Positions 17,320 through 25,673 of a stretch of DNA of 51,343 nt are shown here, piece after piece; positions within the stretch are counted from its first letter, which is position 1, and each line of letters begins with the position of its first letter. The position numbers and the translations under genes were made by a program. Below the pieces are notes generated by a model. That model saw only the letters and a list, made by a program, of their open reading frames with translations, did no database searches and was not told the origin of the DNA. This stretch comes from an uncultured Muribaculaceae bacterium (lineage in GTDB: Bacteria > Bacteroidota > Bacteroidia > Bacteroidales > Muribaculaceae), in assembly GCA_948788915.1 (NCBI GenBank), contig CAQFOZ010000013.1, positions 1 through 51,343 of the forward strand, written 5' to 3'.

Positions 17320-19292
17320 GACTTCAACGGAAGAAAAATCGTGTCCTCGTGTGACTTATCCTCACACTCCGACCCAAGTATGATTGAAAGATCATATTTA
17401 TCGGCACAGTCATACTCGCTATCCCACACAGCATGAATATAATGAAGATTTTTTGGCAAACAGGGAGTAGCCACAGCAACACTGTAACTATCTACATCGT
17501 TCTCATATGCGACCACATCCGTATTCTTGTTCACCAAGGCATAAAGCAACGCAAAGGTGCCTATACCGCTATTTAAAATCCGTACACGCTTGTAACCGGA
17601 TCTACTGTTTATTACATCATCAAACTGCCGGGAATCCTTAAGTGTACTTTTACATCTTGACGTGACAGCCCAACCTCTATATGCGTATTTGTACAAAACA
17701 AGACTTCGGAAATATTGGGCAGTCTCTTTTCTGCCGACAATTTCATCATACTCTTTCCTTATTATTTTACGGAAGACAGATGCCCTTTCCCTCAATGCAA
17801 GATCCGAATATTCGTCACAAGGCACTCTCTGCAGAGTTTTCAGCGTTATCTCTCCCCGCCTGAACATGAAATCGTCTTTGGGCAAATAATGTCCGGCTCC
17901 GTGAAGCACCATCGGAACAATATCCAGCTCCAGCTCCTGTGCCAACAGGAATGCACCCTGATGGAATCTTAATATCGAGCAATTTGAGGACCGAGTCCCT
18001 TCCGGGAACACAACTATTGAATATCCGCGTTCCTTAAGAGTTTTAAGGTGAGGCAATATCACATCCATGCCAACAGAGACAGGCAGATATTCAGCATTAT
18101 GGATAATCTTCCCGTAGAAAACATTGTTCCACACCCTGTCATTTGTCAGAAATATCAATTTGGGATTAACAGCCATAAGCACAGGCAAATCAAGATGCGA
18201 CTGATGGTTGCATATGATCATTGCCGGTTTGTCGAATGTCTCATTACCAACATTCTCATAAACAGTATCCGCACCGGGAAATTTCTCAGTAAGGGATTTT
18301 GAAATCCATTGCAACATTTTATGAAAACGAAGCTTCTTTTTCTCAGTATTCTTCCCAATCTTAAAAAATATAAATGCCCCCGGGGTGAAAACGAACAACG
18401 ACCAGAACCCAAAATACGAGAATCCATAAACAGAGCGTACCAGTCTACCCAGAGTTGTCGCCGCTTCCTTGCGTTTGCCGTTCTTATGTGTGAACCACTT
18501 GATTTCCTTATTAAATATTTTCTTCTTTCTGATTGCATTGCCGATACCGGAAGGCAAACCATACATGACAGCTCCCGCACAAAGTATTGTATTGAGTATG
18601 CTGATTCGGGTAAAATCAAGAGCCGGTCTGAAATGAGACACACGTTCCGACTGGGGAGGGTAATACACCCGGATGGGTATCGATACTATGTCCACACCAT
18701 TCCAGGACGCAAACACGAGAAGCTCCAGCTCGGCCTCATAGCGGCTTGTGAGCATTGACAATCCATAAAGATGTTTCAACGGATATGCCCTGTAGCCTGT
18801 CTGGGTATCCTTAAGTCTTTTTCCAGTCTGGACAGTAAACCAGAAATTTGAAAATTTGTTTGCAAAAGAACTTTTACCGTTGATATCTACATTTGAAAGA
18901 TCTCTCTCCCCTACAATAAGCGCTCCGTTATGTTCAGCAATCGCCTTTACAAACGCGGGCAAGTCTTCGGGATAATGCTGTCCGTCGGAATCTATAGTTA
19001 TTGCATATTCATATCCGAGTTCCATTGCTTTCCAAAACCCTCTTTTCAGAGCCGTACCTTTGCCTTTGTTCTGTACATAATCGACAACTGAGATCTGTTC
19101 ACCGAAAGATTCAAGAATCTCACGCGTGGCATCCGTACTCCCGTCATTTACGACAATAACATCGGAAGAATAATTCAATACACCTGAAACGACATCTCGA
19201 AGCGTCCCCGCATTATTGTATGTGGGGATGACTACGCAGACCTTATATCTGCGCATTGTATTTATCAGATCTGTCTTGCCCGTGTAGGTCAT
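17316..19292 (-). CDS. Glycosyltransferase family 2 / lysophospholipid-type acyltransferase fusion
   Basis: The 658-residue protein joins three parts. Residues 15-240 are a GT2 glycosyltransferase of the dolichol-phosphate mannosyltransferase kind, with NDGSTD (49-54) and the metal-binding DSDGQH (101-106). Residues about 280-530 are a PlsC-like acyltransferase with an intact HX4D (His362, Asp367) and FPEGTRS (429-435). Residues about 560-640 look like a degenerate methyltransferase fold (RILNSGIGTFALLYAL). The same GT2-acyltransferase pairing exists in aryl polyene clusters (ApeJ-like). It probably helps to attach sugar and acyl parts to a lipid carrier of the pigment. Unlike the exporter-fused copy, this acyltransferase keeps its catalytic residues. 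The ATG overlaps the upstream stop as ATGA, which favours the long start. Confidence 0.85.
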   Translation of the reverse strand: MTYTGKTDLINTMRRYKVCVVIPTYNNAGTLRDVVSGVLNYSSDVIVVNDGSTDATREILESFGEQISVVDYVQNKGKGTALKRGFWKAMELGYEYAITIDSDGQHYPEDLPAFVKAIAEHNGALIVGERDLSNVDINGKSSFANKFSNFWFTVQTGKRLKDTQTGYRAYPLKHLYGLSMLTSRYEAELELLVFASWNGVDIVSIPIRVYYPPQSERVSHFRPALDFTRISILNTILCAGAVMYGLPSGIGNAIRKKKIFNKEIKWFTHKNGKRKEAATTLGRLVRSVYGFSYFGFWSLFVFTPGAFIFFKIGKNTEKKKLRFHKMLQWISKSLTEKFPGADTVYENVGNETFDKPAMIICNHQSHLDLPVLMAVNPKLIFLTNDRVWNNVFYGKIIHNAEYLPVSVGMDVILPHLKTLKERGYSIVVFPEGTRSSNCSILRFHQGAFLLAQELELDIVPMVLHGAGHYLPKDDFMFRRGEITLKTLQRVPCDEYSDLALRERASVFRKIIRKEYDEIVGRKETAQYFRSLVLYKYAYRGWAVTSRCKSTLKDSRQFDDVINSRSGYKRVRILNSGIGTFALLYALVNKNTDVVAYENDVDSYSVAVATPCLPKNLHYIHAVWDSEYDCADKYDLSIILGSECEDKSHEDTIFLPLKS

Positions 19293-19654
19293 TTATATAC
19301 CAAAGAGAGTTTTGTGAATATTTTATCTGAATTGCTGACAACCACCGACACCTTTACAGCCCCTGAATCCCCGTTATTTACAATTTTCTTGAAAGTATAA
19401 ACCAGGTTTCCGGTTTCAAGAGGGTTTATTATAGCAAGGAACTTTGCATTCGATACTGTTGAAAGTTGCAGGTCTCTGTCCAACAAAATTTCCAACAGTT
19501 CCGAGGCAATCTGAATTATGCACACACCCGGAGCTACCGGATAACCCGGGAAATGCGCCCTGAATATGACACAATCCGGAATCAGCTCCAGTTTGAACGA
19601 CTTTTCATCAAGGTCAACAGATGATATTTTATAGAGATTGTCCTTTAGCATCAT
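19289..19654 (-). CDS. Hotdog-fold dehydratase, FabZ/ApeI-like
   Basis: The 121-residue single-domain protein carries the FabZ-type motif AHFPGYPVAPGV (33-44), with His34 as the catalytic base. The acidic partner of classical FabZ (the E of LIIEAMAQ) is replaced by Gln48 (CIIQIAS). That replacement is also what I remember for ApeI-type dehydratases, so activity is not excluded. It should remove water from 3-hydroxyacyl-ACP in each polyene extension cycle, perhaps as one partner of a two-protein dehydratase with the second hotdog protein encoded about 6 kb upstream. The start overlaps nothing; the preceding gene ends 23 bases away. The gene is short for FabZ but normal for the ApeI group. Confidence 0.8.
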   Translation of the reverse strand: MMLKDNLYKISSVDLDEKSFKLELIPDCVIFRAHFPGYPVAPGVCIIQIASELLEILLDRDLQLSTVSNAKFLAIINPLETGNLVYTFKKIVNNGDSGAVKVSVVVSNSDKIFTKLSLVYK

Positions 19655-19677
19655 TTTTGTGTCTTGAAGAGAGTTTC

Positions 19678-20136
19678 TTAGAGAGGGTTTAGCGGTGTGA
19701 ATGAATATTTTATTTTATATTTCTTGTTAATTATTGAGATTGTTTTTTCTGACCGTGCCACCTCATACCGGTGTTCTTTGTCGTAAGGTACATCATACAG
19801 CATATGAAGACAAAATTTTATATCATTCTTCAGAACCATTTTCACATACCATTTATTCAAAAAACTCACCACACTAAGAAGTTTCACTTTACGCTTCCGT
19901 TTGGAATATGAAAAATCAATGGCAGATACACCAAATTCATTAATCATGCTCCCATCTATTCTGTCAATGTTTTCATTGGCAATCAAAAGTCCGGATACTG
20001 ACGCTTTTTCCGTTTCAATCCGGAATGTATATCTTTGAAGCCGGTGTCCCTCCGGTTGAATATCCCGCGTCTCCGCACCTGTTGCAGAAAAACAAAACAT
20101 CAGGATACTACTTAGGTATAGCAAAAAGTGTTTCAT
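19678..20136 (-). CDS. Exported protein of unknown function in the aryl polyene train
   Basis: The 152-residue protein has a clear signal peptide (about 1-20, ending FSATGAE) and no lipobox. The rest is predicted as mostly beta strands rich in Lys and Arg (SYSKRKRKVKLL at about 86-97). I do not recognise the family with confidence. By position, next to the LolA-like gene, it corresponds to the small exported protein (often DUF3261) that follows LolA in aryl polyene clusters, but I cannot show the homology. The start lies 29 bases inside the LolA-like gene; the signal peptide makes this overlap believable. A periplasmic chaperone or outer-membrane acceptor for pigment lipid would fit. Confidence 0.6.
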   Translation of the reverse strand: MKHFLLYLSSILMFCFSATGAETRDIQPEGHRLQRYTFRIETEKASVSGLLIANENIDRIDGSMINEFGVSAIDFSYSKRKRKVKLLSVVSFLNKWYVKMVLKNDIKFCLHMLYDVPYDKEHRYEVARSEKTISIINKKYKIKYSFTPLNPL

Positions 20137-20743
20137 TTACTGAACCGCCGGTTGTTATATTTTTAAATTTTATATTTGTTCTGTCGTTATTTTTCTCGTA
20201 TATATTGATTTCCGAAATCATTTTGCCTTTCTTGCTGAACGACAATACAATTTTCAGAAACATTTTTTTCATATCCTTCTTTTTAGGAACAAGAGTAACC
20301 TGACAGTATGCATTTCCATCGGCCACGTCAACAGTAAAATCCGACGAGTTTGACAGCGCAGTTCCCGTCACTGTGCCCATCATGATTCTTGCAACCTCCT
20401 TGAATATCCTGTTGCTTTCCGTGTCAATGACATCTTTACGGGATTTATTTCCCACATACACTTTCGTACCGTTGAATATAAAGAGATACTGGTATGGCGA
20501 TGTATACTCCCATCTGAGTTTATTCGGACGTTTATAATACATTTTGCCCTCCGACACCATCTTGTCGCTTAATAATGACAAATATTTTGTCTGGGTAAAT
20601 GAACAACTCATGGTTTTCAATGCAGATGAAGTCTTATTGATCTCATCTATCACAACCTGCTTTTGACCGGATGTCATTGGAGCGGCCATAACCGATACCA
20701 GACAGACAAAAGCAAATAAAAATATAATTATCGTTCTTCTCAT
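20108..20743 (-). CDS. LolA-like periplasmic lipid/lipoprotein carrier
   Basis: The 211-residue protein has a signal peptide (about 1-20, VSVMAA) and the features of LolA: an early helix with 'CSFTQTKYLSLL', the strand pair 'SEGKMYYKRPNKLRWEY' (64-80) and 'YLFIFNGTKVYV'. LolA shuttles lipidated cargo from the inner to the outer membrane. Versions inside aryl polyene clusters (ApeL/ApeG-type; the letter is uncertain) are thought to carry the polyene lipid. It lies between an EamA-type half-transporter and an exported unknown, upstream of the MMPL exporter gene, which points to a dedicated transenvelope route. This is not the housekeeping LolA by context. Cargo is inferred. Confidence 0.85.
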   Translation of the reverse strand: MRRTIIIFLFAFVCLVSVMAAPMTSGQKQVVIDEINKTSSALKTMSCSFTQTKYLSLLSDKMVSEGKMYYKRPNKLRWEYTSPYQYLFIFNGTKVYVGNKSRKDVIDTESNRIFKEVARIMMGTVTGTALSNSSDFTVDVADGNAYCQVTLVPKKKDMKKMFLKIVLSFSKKGKMISEINIYEKNNDRTNIKFKNITTGGSVNETLFAIPK

Positions 20744-20747
20744 TTTC

Positions 20748-21101
20748 CTATTTAGCTACAAAAACACATCCGATCATAATGAACGCCACTCCCAGCCATC
20801 TGTTCCAGGCAACTGTCTCGTGCAAGAATATGATAGCGAAAATCATTGCAAAGACATAACTCAGGCTCGCCATAGGATAGGCCATATTCAGCGGAAAGTG
20901 TTTAAGAATATACATCCATAATACAGAAGCGCCTCCAAACAATATGCCACACAGCAAAAACCACCAATTTGTCAACATAGAGCCCCAAAACTGGATTGTC
21001 CAGGAGAAAACGGGCATCTTCTCCAAAGCCAGTTTCAATGTCAGCTGCCCGAAAGAAAGCATTATACTTTGTATGATGGATAAACCTATTAACTGCCACA
21101 T
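20748..21101 (-). CDS. EamA/SMR-type small multidrug-resistance-like membrane protein
   Basis: The 117-residue protein has four hydrophobic helices. It ends with the EamA-like 'FLHETVAWNRWLGVAFIMIG' stretch, so it is a half-size member of the drug/metabolite transporter superfamily. ArnE/ArnF and related pairs flip undecaprenyl-linked sugars, so here it may flip a lipid-linked intermediate made by the GT2-acyltransferase. As only one such gene is present it would need to act as a homodimer. The spacing is four bases on both sides, so it is firmly part of the train. Start and length agree with four-helix SMR proteins. The substrate is inferred. Confidence 0.75.
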   Translation of the reverse strand: MWQLIGLSIIQSIMLSFGQLTLKLALEKMPVFSWTIQFWGSMLTNWWFLLCGILFGGASVLWMYILKHFPLNMAYPMASLSYVFAMIFAIIFLHETVAWNRWLGVAFIMIGCVFVAK

Positions 21102-21104
21102 AAC

Positions 21105-22103
21105 TTATATCCTCCTTAACCTTATCAGCGACCACGCATTGCCGTCAGAATGGTTCAAAATCGTAATACCTCTTATATCATCCGTATAAGTTTCGCGTCT
21201 GTCTTTCAACATCATGGCCGACGGTATTCTCTGTTTCTCCAGCACGTTAACCGCAGCATAAAATCCAAGTGCAGGAGCCGAGAAATTATCACCGAAAATA
21301 TTTTTGTATTGAAGTGTAAGCGGACTATATGTAACTGTCTCCAGAACTTTGGTGTAATGGGCGTCATTCAATGCGTTTCCATTTACTCCCAGCAACAGGA
21401 TTTCATCATCTCCGGGATTCAGGAGATTAGCAAATTCCTTGTATTCCGGACGATAAAGAATTTTGACATCCGTTATCTCACATATATTCTTCTCACTTTT
21501 CTCAGATGTGACCACAGCTGAAACCGAAGCCTCCGACACCATGGAATATTCCGGATGCGTCTTCTTCATGGCAAGACTCATAAAAGGAGTGACCTCATCG
21601 TGCGCACCGACAAGGGCGTTCCTCAACATTCCGCTTTTCAACTGTACCCACGCGTCAAGCAATGAACTCTCAAAGGAGATTCCTTTATGCGAATATGTGT
21701 TATTATAACCGTGACACTTCAAAATGATTGCAATCAGCGAACTGATTGTATTGTGGGTAGACTGCATGAACAATGTCGGTTTAAGACACTGCTCGCCGTA
21801 TCTGCATAAATCGACAAGAAAATTCTCCGAATTTTCCATGCAACCCATGCCTGTACCGGTTATAACAGCATCCGGCATATCTGTTTCCGCGTCATTCAAA
21901 GCTGTTAATGACGTATATACAGCGCGTTTTAGAATCCGGCTCATGCGTCTTGTCTCAGAAGGACTGATCAAGCCTTTTGTATCCGGCTCCAGTGCCCTTA
22001 CATACCTTTCTTCATAAATGCATGGCGAATCAAACCACGTGTCATAAAGAGGCGGCTGGCAAGATACCTGTACTATTGAATTTACGAAACAACGGTCAGC
22101 CAT
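21105..22103 (-). CDS. Ketosynthase-like chain-length-factor partner (active residues replaced)
   Basis: The protein has a thiolase-like fold but the catalytic triad of ketosynthases is missing. Aligned to the neighbouring ketosynthase, the Cys of TACSS falls on Asn in STHNT. The first His (NAHG) falls in GVNGN, and the second (TGH) falls on Asp in FGDNF. This is the pattern of chain-length factors that pair with an active ketosynthase, as in ApeC/ApeO. I chose the start at MADRCFVNS, overlapping the upstream stop by eight bases (332 residues). An in-frame ATG at 22142 would add 13 residues inside the neighbour. Together with the preceding gene it probably forms the chain-extending heterodimer that sets polyene length. 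Confidence 0.8.
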   Translation of the reverse strand: MADRCFVNSIVQVSCQPPLYDTWFDSPCIYEERYVRALEPDTKGLISPSETRRMSRILKRAVYTSLTALNDAETDMPDAVITGTGMGCMENSENFLVDLCRYGEQCLKPTLFMQSTHNTISSLIAIILKCHGYNNTYSHKGISFESSLLDAWVQLKSGMLRNALVGAHDEVTPFMSLAMKKTHPEYSMVSEASVSAVVTSEKSEKNICEITDVKILYRPEYKEFANLLNPGDDEILLLGVNGNALNDAHYTKVLETVTYSPLTLQYKNIFGDNFSAPALGFYAAVNVLEKQRIPSAMMLKDRRETYTDDIRGITILNHSDGNAWSLIRLRRI

Positions 22104-23313
22104 TTGTCTTGTGATATTTTGAGAATATAAGGGATGAATCATTGCCACCGAAACCGAATGAATTGTCGATAATGTTTTCCATATCGGCATCCACTATGTT
22201 TTCAATCACAGGAACGGCACCTTCTCTGACAGGATCTTTCCAACCAAGGTTCCGGGGTATAAAACCATTTTTCAACGCCAACAGACAGATGACAGCCTCA
22301 ATGGCACCGGATGCACTGGTGGTATGTCCAGTAAATGCTTTTGTTGACGAAAACCTCGGAAGATTCTTGTCCCATATACGAAACATCGCCGCAAGTTCGG
22401 TCTCATCATTATTTGGAGTGCCTGTTCCATGTGCGTTGATATAATCGATATCACCTGGAGTGAGACCAGCCATATCAATAGCCCTGCTCATTGCAAGGTA
22501 GGCACCCTCACCATTTTCTGAAGTGGCTGTCTGGTGGAAAGCATCGCATGTATTTGCATATCCGCTTAATACTCCAAGAATATTCACATCTCTCGCCATT
22601 GCCGATCTTTCACTTTCAAGCACAATATATGCCGCACCCTCACCCAGATTTATTCCGGCACGGTTTTTATCAAATGGCCTGCAGATTTCTTTGTCAAGAA
22701 TCATCAGCGTGTTAAAGCCGTTCAAATGGAATTTTGTCAGAGCCTCTGCTCCACCTGCGACAACAATGTCCACCACTCCCGATTTGATGAGATTAGCTCC
22801 TAACACAATGGCATTAGCGGCAGAAGAGCAGGCCGTCGATGTAGTTGTAACTAAATTGAACCTGCCGATATTGTCAGCAATCAGTTCAGTGGAATATCCA
22901 CAATCGTTATACTTCAACTCGCGGGAGTCTTCCGTTCCGGCATCGGTATCAAGAATTCCTTTAAAGTAGCGTTCTGTTTTATCCATGCCCCCTACGGTGG
23001 TTCCGCTTATGAAAGCCGTTTTTCGCAAATCTTCATCAGAGAGCTCCGCAACCGCGACAGCCTCTTTGGCAGCCAATATGCCCATCAACACCGTGCGTAT
23101 ACCATCCTCCGGATAGCCAACATCAAGCATGCGCGACATATCGGCATTAGACAAAGCCACTTCTCCGACAGGAAATTCTTCATGCTCCGTGTCGAGATGA
23201 CGTATCCTACCGATTCCGGTTTTCCCCTCCATAAGGGAACGGAGTGTAGCCTCCGAGCCTACACCCAAAGCCGATATTATTCCGGCTCCTGTCACGAATA
23301 TTCTGTCTGCCAT
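22096..23313 (-). CDS. Beta-ketoacyl-ACP synthase II-like, probable chain-extending partner
   Basis: The 405-residue FabF-type ketosynthase has a full catalytic triad: Cys162 (STACSSA), His295 (NAHGTGTP) and His330 (FTGHTTSASG). It condenses malonyl-ACP with the growing acyl chain. Its direct coupling to the triad-less neighbour downstream suggests the ketosynthase/chain-length-factor pair of type II polyketide synthesis, as known for the E. coli aryl polyene enzymes ApeO and ApeC. It is ten bases after the ACP gene and is not in a housekeeping fab context. The start is the only ATG before the conserved 'MADRIFVTGAGIIS' opening. Confidence 0.9.
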   Translation of the reverse strand: MADRIFVTGAGIISALGVGSEATLRSLMEGKTGIGRIRHLDTEHEEFPVGEVALSNADMSRMLDVGYPEDGIRTVLMGILAAKEAVAVAELSDEDLRKTAFISGTTVGGMDKTERYFKGILDTDAGTEDSRELKYNDCGYSTELIADNIGRFNLVTTTSTACSSAANAIVLGANLIKSGVVDIVVAGGAEALTKFHLNGFNTLMILDKEICRPFDKNRAGINLGEGAAYIVLESERSAMARDVNILGVLSGYANTCDAFHQTATSENGEGAYLAMSRAIDMAGLTPGDIDYINAHGTGTPNNDETELAAMFRIWDKNLPRFSSTKAFTGHTTSASGAIEAVICLLALKNGFIPRNLGWKDPVREGAVPVIENIVDADMENIIDNSFGFGGNDSSLIFSKYHKTNG

Positions 23314-23322
23314 CTATTTATC

Positions 23323-23580
23323 CTACTTCTTGCGGTTCTTGCTCACGTAGTCTGCAATAGAAGCAATGGATTTAAAGATCAGCTTGCCTTCGGCAGGATT
23401 GGACAGTTTTATACCGTATTCACGCTCCAACAGAACAATAAGTTCCAAGGCATCAATAGAATCAAGGCCAAGGCCCTCTCCAAAGAGAGGTGCTTCCGCA
23501 TCGATATCATCCGAAGTCATGTCTTCAAGATTCAGAACCTCTATTATCTGATTTTTAAGTTGTAAAATCAAGTCTTCCAT
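23323..23580 (-). CDS. Acyl carrier protein A
   Basis: The 85-residue ACP carries the phosphopantetheine attachment Ser41 in GLGLDSIDALEL. It is acidic with three helices, as usual. Its position between the short ketosynthase-like gene and the ketosynthase/chain-length-factor pair suggests that it holds the growing polyene. The second ACP, encoded 3.5 kb upstream, differs around the Ser (GIDSLDFVD). Such pairs split starter loading and elongation in aryl polyene systems. Which one does which cannot be told here. The phosphopantetheinyl transferase must come from elsewhere. Confidence 0.95.
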   Translation of the reverse strand: MEDLILQLKNQIIEVLNLEDMTSDDIDAEAPLFGEGLGLDSIDALELIVLLEREYGIKLSNPAEGKLIFKSIASIADYVSKNRKK

Positions 23581-23592
23581 ATCTGCTATATT

Positions 23593-24120
23593 TTATTTTG
23601 TTACTAATTTCAGGTCAGCGAGATAATCCTCTTCACTGTCATAATCCACCCATCCGGTCAAAATGAATGAAGGATCGGATGTCATAAACGTATTTCTCAC
23701 TATATCGTCCATTGTGTCCTCATCTTTGCCAGACAGCACATAAAATGATGACTCACCATATATCTTATGTCTTATTGCAATCTCACCGGTAACTATATTG
23801 GCAAGAGTATAGACAAACAATGCCGGACTGGGGAAGTAATTGTTATCGGATATCGTTTTCTGATAATTCCTGTCCGTAATCAGTGACCCGTTCCGATTGA
23901 ACAGAATTATTGCGGCATTCTCTTTTCCCTCCTCAGACATATTCTTCAGCAATAGTTCCGCGGCTATAAATCCAAGCTTGCATAATGAATCCATTTTAAA
24001 GAACTTCGGATAATCACCTGCAAATTCTCTATAAAGACCGGAAACAGATTGAGAAGATATTTTCTTCCCGTTCAATGTAGCTCCCTCGGGAGTAATCATC
24101 ACAGATGCCAATGTATTCAT
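23593..24120 (-). CDS. Short ketosynthase N-terminal-like protein
   Basis: The 175-residue protein matches only the N-terminal part of the ketosynthase fold. The stretch 'NNYFPSPALFVYTLANIVTG' (about 97-116) resembles the FabF region before the active Cys, but the protein stops soon after it and has no catalytic Cys or His. Comparable stand-alone pieces occur in flexirubin-type clusters, so I read it as a conserved component and not a broken gene. No remains of a C-terminal half follow. Its stop and the next start overlap tightly on both sides (four bases with the upstream ketosynthase gene as ATGA). It may be a scaffold or regulatory subunit of the ketosynthase upstream. Function is unknown. 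Confidence 0.65.
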   Translation of the reverse strand: MNTLASVMITPEGATLNGKKISSQSVSGLYREFAGDYPKFFKMDSLCKLGFIAAELLLKNMSEEGKENAAIILFNRNGSLITDRNYQKTISDNNYFPSPALFVYTLANIVTGEIAIRHKIYGESSFYVLSGKDEDTMDDIVRNTFMTSDPSFILTGWVDYDSEEDYLADLKLVTK

Positions 24121-25265
24121 TTCTTACCCCCTTTCCTGTATGATATTCCAGCATTCGAACCTCCGAAACCGGAAAGAATCTTGACAAATGTATTTTTTGA
24201 AGTCTCTCTTGTCTTATTGGAAATGTTCAGATTAAAAGATGTGCCGGAAGTTTCAAACCCTTTGGTACCCAGTACAACGCCATTGTCTATTGCCTGCATC
24301 GACAATATAGTTTCTATTATTCCGGCCGCGCCAAGCGTGTGCCCGTAATAACCTTTAAGCCCGTTGACACAAATTTCATCAAGGCCGGCTCTGTGAATAG
24401 CTATTGACTCCATCTCGTCATTGTATGCCGTTGCCGTGCCATGGGCATTCACGAATCCTATCTCATTCACATCTACTTTCCGGAGAATATCCTTTAGAAC
24501 ACGGTATGAACCTTCGCCTGTACGAGATGGTCCGGATATATGGTTTGCATCATTGTGAATCGATCCTGCCGCATAATACCAGAAGTTTTCTTTTTCTGTC
24601 TTTTCCGACTTAAGGATAATGGTTCCGGCCGCTTCACCGAGATTCAGACCCAGACGGTTCTTATCATAAGGGCGGCAGTTTTCCGGACTCAAAGCCTTGA
24701 ACGACTGAAAACCGGAAATGATAAACTTTGACAACACATCACATCCTATTACCACAACACAGGAATATCTGCCTCCAAGCAATTCTCTTACCGCGGCAAT
24801 CTGCGCGCACACTCCCGAAACACAAGCATTCGAGACAACCACAGGTGTATTGGTGTTTCCAAAGTAATTTGCAATCTTTTTTGCCGATTCCGCAAGATAG
24901 CAACAAGAATTGTTCTGCGATTCAGTAAGATATTCCACATTGCCTTTAGTCGTTGACAATACAAACAACACATCCTGTCCGTGAGCAAGGATGCCGCATT
25001 TATCAATCGCATCTTTTGCTGAAAGGATACAAAGTTTCTCGAAGAATGTATATTTACCGACCTCCTCAATCATATTACAGGCAATATGTGTTATCTCATC
25101 CCGGTTTAACAGCGACGCGCAAAACGGCTCTGGCAATCCGAATGAACCAATATGATTCCGAATTCCTGTCTTACCTGCAAGGACAGCATTGAAATTATCC
25201 CTGGTACCGAGTCCGAGTGGCGAGATAATATTATCCGCTATTTTAGTAATCACAATACTTCCCAT
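24117..25265 (-). CDS. Beta-ketoacyl-ACP synthase II-like, second copy
   Basis: The FabF-type enzyme (382 residues from the preferred ATG) has an intact triad: Cys148 (SNACVSG), His275 (NAHGTATA) and His309 (GYYGHTLGAAG). I use the ATG at MGSIVITK, which overlaps the thioesterase stop by 16 bases; an ATG four codons earlier is possible. The Cys context (NACVSG) deviates from the usual TACSS, so it may accept an unusual acyl group such as the aryl starter, the role proposed for ApeR-type ketosynthases. The close linkage to the short ketosynthase-like protein suggests a complex. Starter specificity is inference. Confidence 0.88.
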   Translation of the reverse strand: MGSIVITKIADNIISPLGLGTRDNFNAVLAGKTGIRNHIGSFGLPEPFCASLLNRDEITHIACNMIEEVGKYTFFEKLCILSAKDAIDKCGILAHGQDVLFVLSTTKGNVEYLTESQNNSCCYLAESAKKIANYFGNTNTPVVVSNACVSGVCAQIAAVRELLGGRYSCVVVIGCDVLSKFIISGFQSFKALSPENCRPYDKNRLGLNLGEAAGTIILKSEKTEKENFWYYAAGSIHNDANHISGPSRTGEGSYRVLKDILRKVDVNEIGFVNAHGTATAYNDEMESIAIHRAGLDEICVNGLKGYYGHTLGAAGIIETILSMQAIDNGVVLGTKGFETSGTSFNLNISNKTRETSKNTFVKILSGFGGSNAGISYRKGGKK

Positions 25266-25672
25266 TTCTCTTTCCATTTCCGGTAAAACTCAGGATTCTC
25301 CCATACAAGCTGGTAATCTCTGTCCATAAATACCTGAACCGTACGACCGGTTGCATAAACCGATCCATCCGTTTCGTCTATAATCTTATAATCAAATACA
25401 ATCTTTGCCGATTCCGTAGGGATGTATGTTATAACAATTACAGGTTTTGATTCATATATAAGGGCTTTCTTATACTTGAACGAAGCCTCTACCAACGGAG
25501 CATAATACCCGTTTGAAAATATGGTCATATATCCTAATCCATACTTCTGACCAAACTCCTCCCGTGCATCCTCGAAATATAAGGGATAGGATCCATGCCA
25601 CACTATGTTCATGGAATCTACCTCACTGAAACGGATCTCTATTTTTTTTGACGCTGATAAACTTTCTTTCAT
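25250..25672 (-). CDS. 4-hydroxybenzoyl-CoA-type thioesterase (ApeK-like)
   Basis: The 140-residue hotdog thioesterase shows the YbgC/4HBT signature, here as 'RFSEVDSMNIVWHGSYPLYF' at about residues 14-33, with Asp19 as the likely catalytic residue and His26. Family members hydrolyse acyl-CoA or acyl-ACP thioesters. In aryl polyene clusters such a thioesterase (ApeK) is dispensable and is thought to clear stalled intermediates or release product. It begins two bases after the stop of the hotdog dehydratase gene and overlaps the ketosynthase that follows, so it is made with the core machinery. Substrate is inferred. Confidence 0.85.
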   Translation of the reverse strand: MKESLSASKKIEIRFSEVDSMNIVWHGSYPLYFEDAREEFGQKYGLGYMTIFSNGYYAPLVEASFKYKKALIYESKPVIVITYIPTESAKIVFDYKIIDETDGSVYATGRTVQVFMDRDYQLVWENPEFYRKWKEKWEVL

Positions 25673-25673
25673 A

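Noticed and set aside
22096..25265. Housekeeping fatty-acid synthesis (fab) genes
   Set aside because: Three ketosynthases, a chain-length factor, starter lyase, exporter and LolA-like gene together indicate a specialised pathway; fabD, fabH and accessory fab genes are missing.
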